From Domibacillus sp. PGB-M46 (GTDB lineage: Bacteria > Bacillota > Bacilli > Bacillales > Domibacillaceae), in the NCBI RefSeq assembly GCF_022668875.1, contig NZ_JAKGCR010000001.1:186001-250000 (forward strand): a stretch of DNA of 64,000 nucleotides, read 5' to 3'. The translations under genes and the position numbers were made by a program. The notes under the pieces were generated by a model, which saw nothing but the letters and a program-made list of their open reading frames with translations, made no database searches and was not told the DNA's origin. Positions 55,897 through 64,000 of the stretch are shown here, piece after piece. The stretch's first letter is position 1, and the number at the start of each line of letters is the position of its first letter.

Positions 55897-56903
55897 TCCC
55901 CTTCGGCCTCAATCGATACGGCGTGGGCGATACATGGAATGGATTCACCCTGCTGGTACGTAAGCGGCGATAAAAGGGCACCGGTTGCTACAACGAGCAT
56001 ACGGTTGATTTTTCCTTTTTTCATCTCGTTCAATAAATGGCCGTACGCGACTACAGCTGAACAGCCCGGGCCGCTGCCGCCTGAATAAACCGGCTGGCTT
56101 TCGTTGTAAATCATAATGCCGCAGTCTTTGTACTGCTCTTCCTTAACAGGCGTGCCATTTTTCTTGAATAAGTCCATGGAAACAGAATGGCCGATTCGGC
56201 CCAAATCACCGGTTACAATTAAGTCGTAATACGAAGGATCAACGCCGCGGTCTTTTAAATGCGCTTCAATGGTATCGACTGCGGCCGGAGCCATCGCACC
56301 GCCCATATTAAATGGATCAGTCAGGCCCATATCGATCACTTTCCCAATCGTTGCAGAAGTCACCCGCGGGCCGCTTCCTTCATTTCCTAAAAGTGCTGCT
56401 CCTGCTCCCGTTATGGTCCATTGAGACGTCGGCGGCTTTTGACCGCCGTATTCCGTTGGATAGCGAAACTGTTTTTCCACAGCCGCGTTATGGCTTGAAG
56501 CACCGGCGATTACATAATTCGCACCGCCTGCATTGATAATCATCGCACCCAGCGCCAGTCCTTCCATGGACGTGGCACAGGCGCTGAACAAGCCAAGGTA
56601 GGGCGCGCCAATCGACCGGCTCGCCATGCTTGTCGGTGTGATCTGGTTAATTAAGTCGCCTCCTAAAATATACTGCACCTGCTCTTTATGGCGTCTTCCT
56701 TTTGCCAGTGCGGTTTCACACGCCTGCTCAAACAAGAGCCGGTGGGCTTTTTCATAAGAATCTTCCCCAAGCCATAAATCCTCGTGCAGCATATCAAAAT
56801 CATCCGCCAGCGGGCCTTTTCCTTCAAATGGACCGCCTATGGTTCCAGTTGCCACAATCACCGGTTTTTGGTCAAATACCCATGTGCGCTGTCCCATCTG
56901 CAT
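55893..56903 (-). CDS. spoVAD: Stage V sporulation protein AD (SpoVAD)
   Basis: Thiolase-fold protein, 336 residues, which binds dipicolinic acid and helps move it into the forespore. GTGTIGGPFEGKGPLADDFD, GLFSACATSMEGLALG, SSHNAAVEKQFRYPTEYGGQKPPTSQWT and GALLSPLTYQQGESIPCIAHAV match SpoVAD closely. ATG 56903 overlaps the spoVAC stop by one base (TGATG). The next gene is DUF1657 and not spoVAE. Confidence 0.94.
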   Translation of the reverse strand: MQMGQRTWVFDQKPVIVATGTIGGPFEGKGPLADDFDMLHEDLWLGEDSYEKAHRLLFEQACETALAKGRRHKEQVQYILGGDLINQITPTSMASRSIGAPYLGLFSACATSMEGLALGAMIINAGGANYVIAGASSHNAAVEKQFRYPTEYGGQKPPTSQWTITGAGAALLGNEGSGPRVTSATIGKVIDMGLTDPFNMGGAMAPAAVDTIEAHLKDRGVDPSYYDLIVTGDLGRIGHSVSMDLFKKNGTPVKEEQYKDCGIMIYNESQPVYSGGSGPGCSAVVAYGHLLNEMKKGKINRMLVVATGALLSPLTYQQGESIPCIAHAVSIEAEGE

Positions 56904-57376
56904 CACAAACCACCCCATTGAATCCATAAAATTTTAATAGTGGCGACGATAAAAGCTGAAAACACCCCGAATAAAATAACCGATCCTGCCAGTTTAAACA
57001 TATTGCCGCCGACCCCAAGCACAAATCCTTCAGAACGATGCTCAATAGCAGCTGAAATCACCGCGTTGCCAAATCCGGTCAGCGGTACAGCAGAGCCAGC
57101 TCCCGCAAATTGACCTATCCGGTCATAAACCCCAAACCCGGTCAGGAGCATAGCAATAAAAATCATCGTGCCGGCCGTCGGGTTCCCGGCTGTCTGCTCC
57201 GTAAAGTTAAAAAAGAAAATATAAAAGTATTGAATGGCCTGGCCGACTACACAAATAAGACCGCCGACTAAAAAAGCATGCAGGCAGTTTCGTGCAACCG
57301 GACGTTTCTCTTCCCTCTTTTTTTGCAGCTGTTGATACGCTGTCTGTTCTTGTGTTAAATTTTTTTGATCTGCCAT
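56903..57376 (-). CDS. spoVAC: Stage V sporulation protein AC (SpoVAC)
   Basis: Membrane protein, 158 residues, four hydrophobic segments; SpoVAC forms a mechanosensitive channel releasing DPA in B. subtilis. PVARNCLHAFLVGGLICVVGQAIQYFY, GFGVYDRIGQFAGAGSAVPLTGFGNAVISAAIEHRSEGFVLGVGGNMFKLAGSVI are the family core. AAGGA is 9 bases before ATG 57376. A sigma-G-like promoter lies 50 bases upstream. Confidence 0.94.
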   Translation of the reverse strand: MADQKNLTQEQTAYQQLQKKREEKRPVARNCLHAFLVGGLICVVGQAIQYFYIFFFNFTEQTAGNPTAGTMIFIAMLLTGFGVYDRIGQFAGAGSAVPLTGFGNAVISAAIEHRSEGFVLGVGGNMFKLAGSVILFGVFSAFIVATIKILWIQWGGL

Positions 57377-57426
57377 GTTGTCACGTCCTTCTCTGTTGCT
57401 GTCACATTTTTTTGCTTGAACAGAGA

Positions 57427-57457
57427 TAGCGTGACAAAAAAAAGCCATATTTATTCA
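57427..57457 (-). promoter_or_regulatory. Sigma-G-like promoter of spoVAC operon
   Basis: TGAATA (57452-57457), 18 bases, CACGCTA (57427-57433). The -35 is the sigma-G consensus; the -10 differs at two positions from CATACTA. Confidence 0.65.
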
Positions 57458-57529
57458 TCCAAGAAGTAACAGGACAAACGGAGAGAAAGTTGGGGCACGA
57501 TATAGCTGTAAAGAAACGGAGGGGTGTAA

Positions 57530-58516
57530 ATGTCAAAGTGGAGCCGGCTGCCGATGGCATGCCTCATCCTTTATTTTTTAAGCGCCATGCCTGTTTCCGC
57601 GGAACAGCGCGTTACAGAGGAAAGAGCAGCATATTACGAAAAAATGGAGCGGCAGACGCTGGTGCCATGGTATTATTTAGCCGCTGTTGACCAATTCGAG
57701 CGGAATATTCAAGCAGTCCGTGATGACCTGCCTGACCGAACCGGCACAATCAGCATTCATTTTCCGCGCAGCACCTGGGCTGGACGGCTGAACCCGCTGA
57801 AAAAAACAACCACACCCGCCGTGATTACTTTTTTCGGCGGCCGCGGGCTTGATGGCGATCAGGACGGAAAAGCCGATCCAAATGATCCGGATGATGTGTT
57901 GTTTACAATGGCGACCCTGTTAACGAAAAACGGCTATCTGGAATCGGATATTAAAAAGGCATTGAAGGATTATTATAAAAAAGATGCATCGGTGAAACAG
58001 ATCATGACGATTGCGGCTTTGTACCGCCACTTCGATACAATTGAGCTGGATGGCCATGCTTTCCCTCTTCCTTTAGGGTATAACTACAGCTACCGCAGCA
58101 CGTGGGGGGACAAACGCGGCTGGGGCGGGCGCCGGATGCATGAAGGAACCGATTTGTTTGCTTCTTATGGTGTCCCGGTGCGGGCCACCACATACGGAAT
58201 CATTGAAATAAAAGGATGGAATGAATATGGCGGCTGGCGGGTCGGCATCCGGGATGTCCATAATGTGTACCATTATTTTGCCCATCTGTCGGGCTTTGAA
58301 AAAGGAATAAAAGAAGGCATGATTGTTAAACCAGGCACGGTTGTCGGTTACGTCGGCAGTTCCGGCTATGGTAAGCCCGGCACAGCCGGCAAGTTCCCGC
58401 CTCATCTTCATTATGGGATGTACAAATATAACGGCCGGATGGAATGGGCATTTGACCCGTACCCGTCTCTTTCCCACTGGGAACAGGCGGAAAAAGCCGA
58501 AAAAAAGTCGAATTAA
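57530..58516 (+). CDS. lytH: L-Ala-D-Glu endopeptidase LytH
   Basis: Exported M23 peptidase, 328 residues. Signal peptide to about 24 (ends MPVSA). The LytH-specific N-part (LVPWYYLAAVDQFERNI, FGGRGLDGDQDGKADPNDPDDVL) is followed by the zinc domain near 200-315: RRMHEGTD, HYFAHLS and FPPHLHYGMYKYNGR. In B. subtilis LytH, made in the mother cell under sigma-K, trims spore cortex side chains to single L-alanine. A weak sigma-K-like CACGATATA lies near 57495. GGAGGGG precedes the ATG. Divergent from spoVAC. Confidence 0.93.
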   Translation: MSKWSRLPMACLILYFLSAMPVSAEQRVTEERAAYYEKMERQTLVPWYYLAAVDQFERNIQAVRDDLPDRTGTISIHFPRSTWAGRLNPLKKTTTPAVITFFGGRGLDGDQDGKADPNDPDDVLFTMATLLTKNGYLESDIKKALKDYYKKDASVKQIMTIAALYRHFDTIELDGHAFPLPLGYNYSYRSTWGDKRGWGGRRMHEGTDLFASYGVPVRATTYGIIEIKGWNEYGGWRVGIRDVHNVYHYFAHLSGFEKGIKEGMIVKPGTVVGYVGSSGYGKPGTAGKFPPHLHYGMYKYNGRMEWAFDPYPSLSHWEQAEKAEKKSN

Positions 58517-58558
58517 CAAAAAAACCACCGAACCGCATGGGTTTTGGTGGTTTTTTCT
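58515..58558. terminator. Shared terminator of lytH and prfB
   Basis: AACCACC-AACC stem with GGTT-GGTGGTT, A-run before and T-run after. Confidence 0.82.
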
Positions 58559-58560
58559 TT

Positions 58561-59659
58561 TTACAGGCGGGAGCGAAGGTACGCATTAATAAATGCGTCT
58601 AAATCGCCATCCATAACCGCTTGGATGTTTCCTGTTTCCTCACTTGTCCGGTGGTCTTTTACCATGGAATACGGATGGAATACATACGAGCGAATCTGGC
58701 TTCCCCAGCCGATTTCTTTTTGTTCACCGCGGATTTCAGCAAGCTCTGCTTCCTGCTCCTCTAAGCGGCGCTGGTACAATTTCCCTTTGAGCATTTTCAT
58801 TGCATGCTCACGGTTTTTAATTTGCGAACGCTCTGTCTGGCACGTGACCACAACGCCTGTCGGGATGTGGGTAATCCGAACAGCCGAATCCGTTGTATTG
58901 ATGTGCTGACCGCCGGCGCCGCTTGCCCGGTACGTATCGATTTTCAAATCTTCTGTCCGGATTTCGATTTCGATTTCCTCATTAAATTCCGGCATGACTT
59001 CACACGATACAAAAGAAGTATGGCGGCGGCCTGATGAATCAAATGGTGAAATCCGTACAAGGCGATGAACGCCTTTTTCCGCTTTTAAATAACCGTAGGC
59101 ATTATGGCCTTTAATAAGGAGTGTTACACTTTTAACGCCGGCTTCATCGCCCGGCAGGTAATCAATTGTTTCCACTTTAAAGCCGCGCTTTTCTGCCCAG
59201 CGTGTGTACATCCGCAGCAGAAGCGATGCCCAGTCCTGTGACTCGGTTCCGCCGGCACCTGGGTGAAGCTCTAAAATGGCATTGTTTTTATCATGCTGTT
59301 CGCTCAGCAAAAGCTGAAGCTCAAAATTGTCAAGACGCGTTTGAAATTCTTTCGTTTCATTCGCAAGCTCTTCATGCAAATCCGCATCGTTCTCTTCTTT
59401 TAACAGCTCGTGGGTCATTTCAAGATTTTCCTGTGTTTCCACCAAATCTTTGTATTCATTCACAAGCTCTTTGAGCGCGTTTGATTCATTAATAACCGCC
59501 TGTGCACCCTGCTGGTCATTCCAGAAATCAGGGTCAAGCATACGGTCTTCAAGCTCTGCCATTCGTGCCTCTTTGTTTTCTAAGTCAAAGAGACCCCCTG
59601 AAGTCCGCCAATTTCTCGGCTGAATTGTCAAGCGTGTTGCGAATTTCAAATAGTTCCAT
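58561..59659 (-). CDS. prfB: Peptide chain release factor 2 (programmed +1 frameshift)
   Basis: RF2 ends translation at UGA and UAA. Translation starts at ATG 59659 (AGAGGTGG upstream), reads 24 codons to ...DFRGSL, meets in-frame TGA at 59585-59587 and must shift +1 to read GAC (59584-59586) and on to 58561; total 365 residues. The site is classical: AGGGGG just before CTT TGA C. Domain 3 has the catalytic GGQ in [17 protein letters not shown]; the stop-codon-reading tripeptide SPF is in [15 protein letters not shown]. The annotated product must be joined across the shift; it is not a pseudogene. Confidence 0.97.
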
Positions 59660-59695
59660 CTAGTCCACCTCTAAATTAATGTAATAAAAGAGTGC

Positions 59696-59716
59696 AGGTG
59701 CGGAAAAAACCGCACC
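59696..59716 (-). other. Hairpin between secA and prfB
   Basis: GGTGCGG (59697-59703) pairs with CCGCACC (59710-59716) around six As. The T-run after it is poor, so it may be a weak terminator or a processing hairpin. Confidence 0.4.
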
Positions 59717-59798
59717 CAGTCCGCTGCCAAACGCCTGCCTTCAATGCTGCCGCCCGCTGCACACCTTAAAAGCGATTCGTTTTTGCGCATCCTGTTTT

Positions 59799-62309
59799 TT
59801 ACTCTTGAAGTCCGTGACAGTTTTTATACTTTTTACCGCTGCCGCATGGGCACAGCTCATTGCGTCCGATTTCCGGCGCTTTACGGAGCGGCTTTTTCTT
59901 TTTCGGTGCTTCTTCTTCTTTCGGATTAACCGCCTGGCCTTTTGCTACTTCCTGGCGCTCAAGGTTGCTGCGGATTTCCGCTTTCATAACATACTTGGCT
60001 GCTTCTTCGTTGATGGCAGCAATCATCTGCTCAAACATGGCAAAGCCTTCGTTTTGATACTCGCGAAGTGGATCAATCTGTCCGTAAGCACGCAGGTGAA
60101 TCCCCTGGCGAAGCTGATCCATCGCATCAATATGGTTGATCCATTTTGAATCGACTGCGCGAAGCAGTACAACTTTTTCAAATTCACGCATTTGCTCGGC
60201 ACCAAGCTGTGCTTCACGCTCATTGTAGCGTTCCGTAACTTTGTCGGAAATAATGCGGCTGATTGCATCCAGATCCTGGCCGCGAAGTTCATCCGCTGAT
60301 ATCGCTCCCTCTTCAAGCAGGTTCGCGTTTACCGTGTCGGCAATGCCTTCTGCGTCATACGGCTCGGCCGCTTCTTCATCGTTCGCATGCGCCGCAATCG
60401 TCGCCGCGATCGTTTTGTTCACCATATCTTCCAGAATGCTGCGCAGGTTTTCTGCTTCGAGCACTTCATCACGCTGCTTGTAAATAATTTCACGCTGCTG
60501 GCGCAATACATCATCATATTCAAGAAGACGTTTCCGCGCGTCAAAGTTATTGCCTTCTACTCGTTTCTGCGCAGATTCAACCGCCCGGGATACCATCTTG
60601 CTTTGAATAGGCTGAGTATCGTCCATGCCAAGCTTGGCCATCATCGACTTCATATTATCCGATCCGAAGCGGCGCATCAGTTCATCTTCCATTGACAGAT
60701 AAAACTGGGTGACACCCGGGTCGCCCTGACGGCCGGAGCGTCCGCGAAGCTGATTGTCAATCCGGCGTGATTCATGGCGCTCCGTCCCAATAACAGCCAG
60801 GCCGCCAAGCTCTTTGACGCCTTCACCGAGTTTGATATCGGTTCCGCGTCCAGCCATGTTAGTCGCAATCGTCACAGCACCCGGCTGTCCGGCATCCTGG
60901 ATGATTTCCGCTTCCCGCTCATGGTTTTTCGCATTCAGTACGTTGTGCGGAACGCCCCTTTTCGTTAAGTGGGCTGAAATAAGCTCAGATGTTTCGATCG
61001 CCACTGTCCCGACTAGAACCGGCTGTTTTTTCTGATAGCGTTCATGGATATCTTCCACAACAGCCATAAATTTACCGTTCATCGTTGCGTAAATTAAATC
61101 GGCGCGGTCATCACGGGCAATTGGACGGTTTGTCGGAATCGCCACTACGCGCATATTATAAATGTTGCGAAATTCTTCTTCTTCCGTGCGGGCCGTACCC
61201 GTCATGCCGGAAAGCTTTTCATACATCCGGAAGAAGTTCTGGAATGTAATCGTCGCCATCGTCATGCTTTCATTTTGAATTTGAACGCCCTCTTTTGCTT
61301 CAATGGCTTGATGAAGCCCGTCAGAATAGCGGCGCCCTTTCATTAAGCGGCCGGTAAACTGGTCAACGATGACCACTTCCCCATCCTGCACAACGTAATC
61401 TACGTCGCGATGCATCGTCACACGCGCTTTTAACGCCTGTGTGATATGGTGGTTTAAGCCGACATGCTTCAAGTCAAACAAGTTTTCAATGCCGAATGCT
61501 TTTTCCGCTTTCGTCATTCCTTCTTCGGTTAACAGCACGCTTTTCGTTTTAATATCAACCGTGAAGTCTTCTTCTTCCTTCAGCGTACGGACGAACGAAA
61601 ACGCATGGATGTACAGCTGCGTTGATTTGGCTGCCTGTCCGGAAATGATCAGCGGTGTCCGCGCCTCATCGATTAAGATAGAGTCCACTTCATCAATGAC
61701 CGCATAGTGAAGTGGACGCTGTACTTTATGCTCTTTGTACAGCACCATATTGTCACGCAGGTAGTCAAAGCCAAATTCGTTGTTTGTTCCGTACGTAATG
61801 TCACACTCGTACGCTTCTTTTTTTTGCTCTTTCGACAAGCTGTTTAAATTCAAGCCGACTGTTAAGCCAAGAAACTCGTAAAGACGGCCCATTTCTTCCG
61901 CATCGCGGGATGCCAGGTATTCATTGACGGTAATAACATGAACGCCTTTGCCGGAAATCGCATTTAAGTAAACCGGCATTGTGGCCGTCAGCGTTTTTCC
62001 TTCACCGGTTTTCATTTCAGAGATATTCCCATCATGAAGGGCGGCTCCCCCCATGAGCTGAACACGGTACGGATAAAGGCCAAGCACACGTTTCGCGGCT
62101 TCCCGTACAACAGCAAACGTTTCTACAAGCAGGTCATCAAGCGATTCGCCTTTTTGATAACGCTGTTTGAATTCTTCTGTTTTATCTTTTAACGCTGCAT
62201 CGGAAAGCGCCGCTGTTTCACCCGCCAGCGCCTCCACTTTTACAGCTGTTTTTTCAAGTTTTTTTATTTCTTTTTTATTCGCATCAAACACTTTATTTAA
62301 TAAACCCAT
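59799..62309 (-). CDS. secA: Preprotein translocase ATPase SecA
   Basis: Motor of the Sec export channel, 836 residues. Walker [15 protein letters not shown] near residue 98, [15 protein letters not shown], helicase motif [15 protein letters not shown], and the C-terminal zinc motif [19 protein letters not shown] (SEC-C). A protein with a second SEC-C motif is encoded just upstream. ATG with AAAGGAG upstream. Partners SecG and Lgt are also in this window. Confidence 0.99.
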   Translation of the reverse strand: MGLLNKVFDANKKEIKKLEKTAVKVEALAGETAALSDAALKDKTEEFKQRYQKGESLDDLLVETFAVVREAAKRVLGLYPYRVQLMGGAALHDGNISEMKTGEGKTLTATMPVYLNAISGKGVHVITVNEYLASRDAEEMGRLYEFLGLTVGLNLNSLSKEQKKEAYECDITYGTNNEFGFDYLRDNMVLYKEHKVQRPLHYAVIDEVDSILIDEARTPLIISGQAAKSTQLYIHAFSFVRTLKEEEDFTVDIKTKSVLLTEEGMTKAEKAFGIENLFDLKHVGLNHHITQALKARVTMHRDVDYVVQDGEVVIVDQFTGRLMKGRRYSDGLHQAIEAKEGVQIQNESMTMATITFQNFFRMYEKLSGMTGTARTEEEEFRNIYNMRVVAIPTNRPIARDDRADLIYATMNGKFMAVVEDIHERYQKKQPVLVGTVAIETSELISAHLTKRGVPHNVLNAKNHEREAEIIQDAGQPGAVTIATNMAGRGTDIKLGEGVKELGGLAVIGTERHESRRIDNQLRGRSGRQGDPGVTQFYLSMEDELMRRFGSDNMKSMMAKLGMDDTQPIQSKMVSRAVESAQKRVEGNNFDARKRLLEYDDVLRQQREIIYKQRDEVLEAENLRSILEDMVNKTIAATIAAHANDEEAAEPYDAEGIADTVNANLLEEGAISADELRGQDLDAISRIISDKVTERYNEREAQLGAEQMREFEKVVLLRAVDSKWINHIDAMDQLRQGIHLRAYGQIDPLREYQNEGFAMFEQMIAAINEEAAKYVMKAEIRSNLERQEVAKGQAVNPKEEEAPKKKKPLRKAPEIGRNELCPCGSGKKYKNCHGLQE

Positions 62310-62404
62310 CTTAAACGCTCCTTTTCAGGTTCAACAGGGCAAAACCTTCGCATTTTTCCTAGTTAATAGTACCACTTCTGAAGGTGAGCGTACACTCATA
62401 TGGT

Positions 62405-63454
62405 TTATTTTTGCCCGCTTCCCGCTGCCTGCAATTTTTCTTCCAGTACAGCTTCCATTTCCTTCTGCCGTTTTGAAAGTGTTGCAGCAGAAATACCATA
62501 GCGGCTTGCGATCGCTGCCTTTGATTCTTTTACATCAAGCAGTTCGTGCGCTTGAAGAAGAGCGATCATGGCAGCGGTAAAGACTTCCGGCTTCCGGACT
62601 GCCGGATCTTCCTTTGAGCAGTAGTAATTCCAAAGAAGCACGGCCATTTGGGCTACAGGCTGCCCATACTGCTCCTGTTCAAACGAAGTTTCCATATGTG
62701 CGGCTGTTTCCTTTTGCGCTTCTTTTGCCCACATCAATGTCGTCAGATCAACAGCGGCATGCCCTTTTTCATACACGGCAAACAATGTATCCATTACACT
62801 GACAAAGTTATGTATGAAAAAGTCCTGCGTATCTTCAAAAGCAGATTCATTAAACATATTGCGGACAGCAGCTGCCATCGCTTCTGCATGTGCTGCTTCA
62901 AAATGGAAATCTGTCATAAAAAACGTATAATCAGATTCATGCGGCAGCAGTGCTCCGGTCACAAACGCGCCGACAAGATCAACACTTCGGAGTGCCCGTA
63001 CAGAATAAACCTCGTCTGTTAAAATATCACGCACCTTGTAGACAGGTCCGTCGCATGATTCGATCACTCCGGTCATAAAGCGGTAATCTACCCACGAAGA
63101 GACAATTTCCGCTGTGCGCTGACGTGAAATAGACGGTACACGACGTTTCACAAATTTCGTTAAAATCGTCTCGTTTTCTTTAATCGTCCGGGTTAAAATC
63201 GCCCAAATTTCAAATGTTACAAGAAACACCTGTTCATTTTGACGCAGTGTTTCATTTGACCGAAGCAGCGGCTGAAACTCTTTTTTCAGCATCGCTGAAT
63301 GATTTTCCATTGCATAATCAATCAATTCCCGCTGAATCGCACTTGCTTCTTCTACCAAAACCGGTACAATGGCCGCTCCTTCTCTTTTTCCGCAGCATTT
63401 TTTATATTTTCTTCCGCTGCCGCATAGGCACGGATCATTTCGTCCAATTGACAT
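62405..63454 (-). CDS. SEC-C zinc-motif protein of unknown function
   Basis: A 349-residue soluble protein. The first 22 residues are a SEC-C motif, GRNDPCLCGSGRKYKKCCG, near-identical to the tail of the SecA next door. The remainder is mostly helical with no enzyme motif I recognise; residues about 315-345 (SKAAIASRYGISAATLSKRQKEMEAVLEE) look like an HTH. In E. coli SEC-C proteins such as YecA bind the ribosome and SecB, so a link to nascent-chain targeting is possible but inferred. GGAGG is 9-10 bases before the ATG. Confidence 0.75.
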   Translation of the reverse strand: MSIGRNDPCLCGSGRKYKKCCGKREGAAIVPVLVEEASAIQRELIDYAMENHSAMLKKEFQPLLRSNETLRQNEQVFLVTFEIWAILTRTIKENETILTKFVKRRVPSISRQRTAEIVSSWVDYRFMTGVIESCDGPVYKVRDILTDEVYSVRALRSVDLVGAFVTGALLPHESDYTFFMTDFHFEAAHAEAMAAAVRNMFNESAFEDTQDFFIHNFVSVMDTLFAVYEKGHAAVDLTTLMWAKEAQKETAAHMETSFEQEQYGQPVAQMAVLLWNYYCSKEDPAVRKPEVFTAAMIALLQAHELLDVKESKAAIASRYGISAATLSKRQKEMEAVLEEKLQAAGSGQK

Positions 63455-63513
63455 GTTCTTTTTTCCTCCTCGTGCAAAGTCACGCTCTTTATCATATCAT
63501 GAATCGCACCTAC

Positions 63514-63545
63514 AAAAAAGAAGCCCGCGTATTCTGCGGACTTCC
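63514..63545 (-). terminator. Terminator of the small unit after hpf
   Basis: GAAG-C-CCGC pairs with GCGG-A-CTTC around GTATTCT (63520-63544), six Ts after it on the minus strand. Confidence 0.7.
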
Positions 63546-63552
63546 TAGGATG

Positions 63553-63612
63553 CTAATACATGCTCGGCTGCTGGTATCTGCCGGCTCCGATGCTCATAAT
63601 CTGTATGGTCAC
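63553..63612 (-). CDS. Candidate 19-residue microprotein
   Basis: GTG at 63612 with AAGGA nine bases upstream opens 19 codons (MTIQIMSIGAGRYQQPSMY) before TAG. A good promoter lies 42 bases upstream of the start and a terminator begins 8 bases after the stop. The region might instead be a small RNA of about 140 bases; coding is unproven. I know no homologue. Confidence 0.4.
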   Translation of the reverse strand: MTIQIMSIGAGRYQQPSMY

Positions 63613-63660
63613 TCGCTTTGTTCCTTAAAAGAAAATTATGTTATCAGCCTGTTTTCTTAA

Positions 63661-63689
63661 TATATAAGAAAAAGATTAGTTGGTTTCAA
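63661..63689 (-). promoter_or_regulatory. Promoter of the small unit after hpf
   Basis: TTGAAA (63684-63689, inside the last hpf codons), 17 bases, TATATA (63661-63666). An AT inverted repeat TTTTCTTA/TAAGAAAA (63652-63672) overlaps the -10. Confidence 0.65.
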
Positions 63690-64000
63690 TTAAGCCATAT
63701 TTGCCGTCACTTCGTTTGTACACAATATTTGTGCCGTCTGTTTCAGCATCTGTGTAAATAAAGAAGTTATGGCCCAGCAGATTCATTTGAAGAACCGCTT
63801 CTTCTGAATCCATTGGCTTCAAGTCAATTTGTTTCGTCCGGACAACCTGCAGATCGTCCTGCTCTTCTTCTACAGCCGCGCTGTCAGCCTGCACCGCGAA
63901 ATAATCCTGCGGCTCGCCTTTTTCACGGAACTTGCGGTTTACTTTCGTTTTATGTTTGCGAATCTGGCGTTCTAGTTTATCTGTAATTAAATCAACAGCT
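63676..64000 (-). CDS. hpf: Long-form ribosome hibernation promoting factor (N-terminal part outside window)
   Basis: The last 107 or so residues of HPF (YvyD). The visible part has the end of the 30S-binding domain ([23 protein letters not shown]), an acidic linker, and the dimerisation domain ([53 protein letters not shown]) that joins two ribosomes into a 100S dimer. Start and promoter lie beyond base 64000. The order hpf-secA-prfB is conserved in Bacillus; here two extra units stand between hpf and secA. Confidence 0.95.
   Translation of the reverse strand, partial: AVDLITDKLERQIRKHKTKVNRKFREKGEPQDYFAVQADSAAVEEEQDDLQVVRTKQIDLKPMDSEEAVLQMNLLGHNFFIYTDAETDGTNIVYKRSDGKYGLIETN

Noticed and set aside
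58561-59649. prfB as a frameshifted pseudogene
   Set aside because: The break is the known RF2 programmed frameshift site with its internal Shine-Dalgarno and CTTTGAC.

Overview
The window reads as a stretch of the main chromosome of an endospore-forming Bacillaceae species related to Bacillus. Reasons: strong AAGGAGG-type ribosome binding sites, gene order that follows the Bacillus subtilis 'yv' region almost block by block, sporulation and germination genes (ger operon, spoVAC/spoVAD, lytH, a YjcZ-type small protein), and recognisable CtsR, CggR, sigma-W and sigma-G control sites. I cannot name the species. Nearly all genes are on the minus strand. The exceptions are the first partial gene, one tRNA, a cell-wall amidase, lytH and a decayed beta-helix gene.

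Layout from left to right. 1-1.4 kb: end of a FlaA1/CapD-type UDP-sugar dehydratase and a NeuD/PglD-type sugar acyltransferase. 1.5-6 kb: ssrA (tmRNA), smpB, rnr, est, secG, the trans-translation and RNA-quality cluster. 6-13.3 kb: the lower-glycolysis operon cggR-gapA-pgk-tpiA-gpmI-eno with its promoter, CggR-like operator and a stem-loop before gapA. 13.4-16 kb: sigL with a glutaredoxin-like gene, clpP with a CtsR box, tRNA-Arg(CCG). 16-22.7 kb: crh, whiA, yvcK, rapZ, a Nudix gene, trxB and a TPR gene. 22.8-29.2 kb: complete his operon hisZ-G-D-B-H-A-F-IE. 29.3-31.6 kb: accessory patch with a DUF4003 gene, degenerate intergenic repeats and a broken beta-helix (pectate-lyase-like) gene. 31.6-36.5 kb: hprK-lgt-yvoD-ppaX-yvoF, divergent amidase, then yvlB-yvlD. 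37.8-43 kb: uvrA, uvrB, csbA. 43-50.6 kb: HD phosphohydrolase, YhfH-like small zinc-ribbon protein, minJ, a trans-sulfuration-type PLP enzyme, a ResA-like thioredoxin, a YjcZ-type protein, and ftsE-ftsX with an EnvC-like M23 endopeptidase. 50.7-58.5 kb: germinant receptor operon, cytochrome c551, a spoVAC-spoVAD-DUF1657-DUF421 operon, lytH. 58.6-64 kb: prfB with its programmed frameshift, secA, a separate SEC-C zinc-motif protein, a very small transcription unit, and the C-terminal part of hpf.

Functionally the window is mostly conserved core: carbon-catabolite control (HprK/P and Crh with the CggR glycolytic operon), protein quality control (tmRNA/SmpB, RNase R, ClpP), cell division and wall hydrolysis (MinJ, FtsEX-EnvC, RapZ/YvcK/WhiA), and spore formation and germination. 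I do not see a large undescribed defence or biosynthetic system. The best leads are a compact unit between hpf and the SEC-C gene with promoter, ribosome binding site, 19-codon ORF and terminator; the SEC-C protein beside SecA; the spoVA-type operon without spoVAE; a small family of degenerate intergenic repeats that brackets the DUF4003 gene; and an inverted repeat lying across the cggR promoter.
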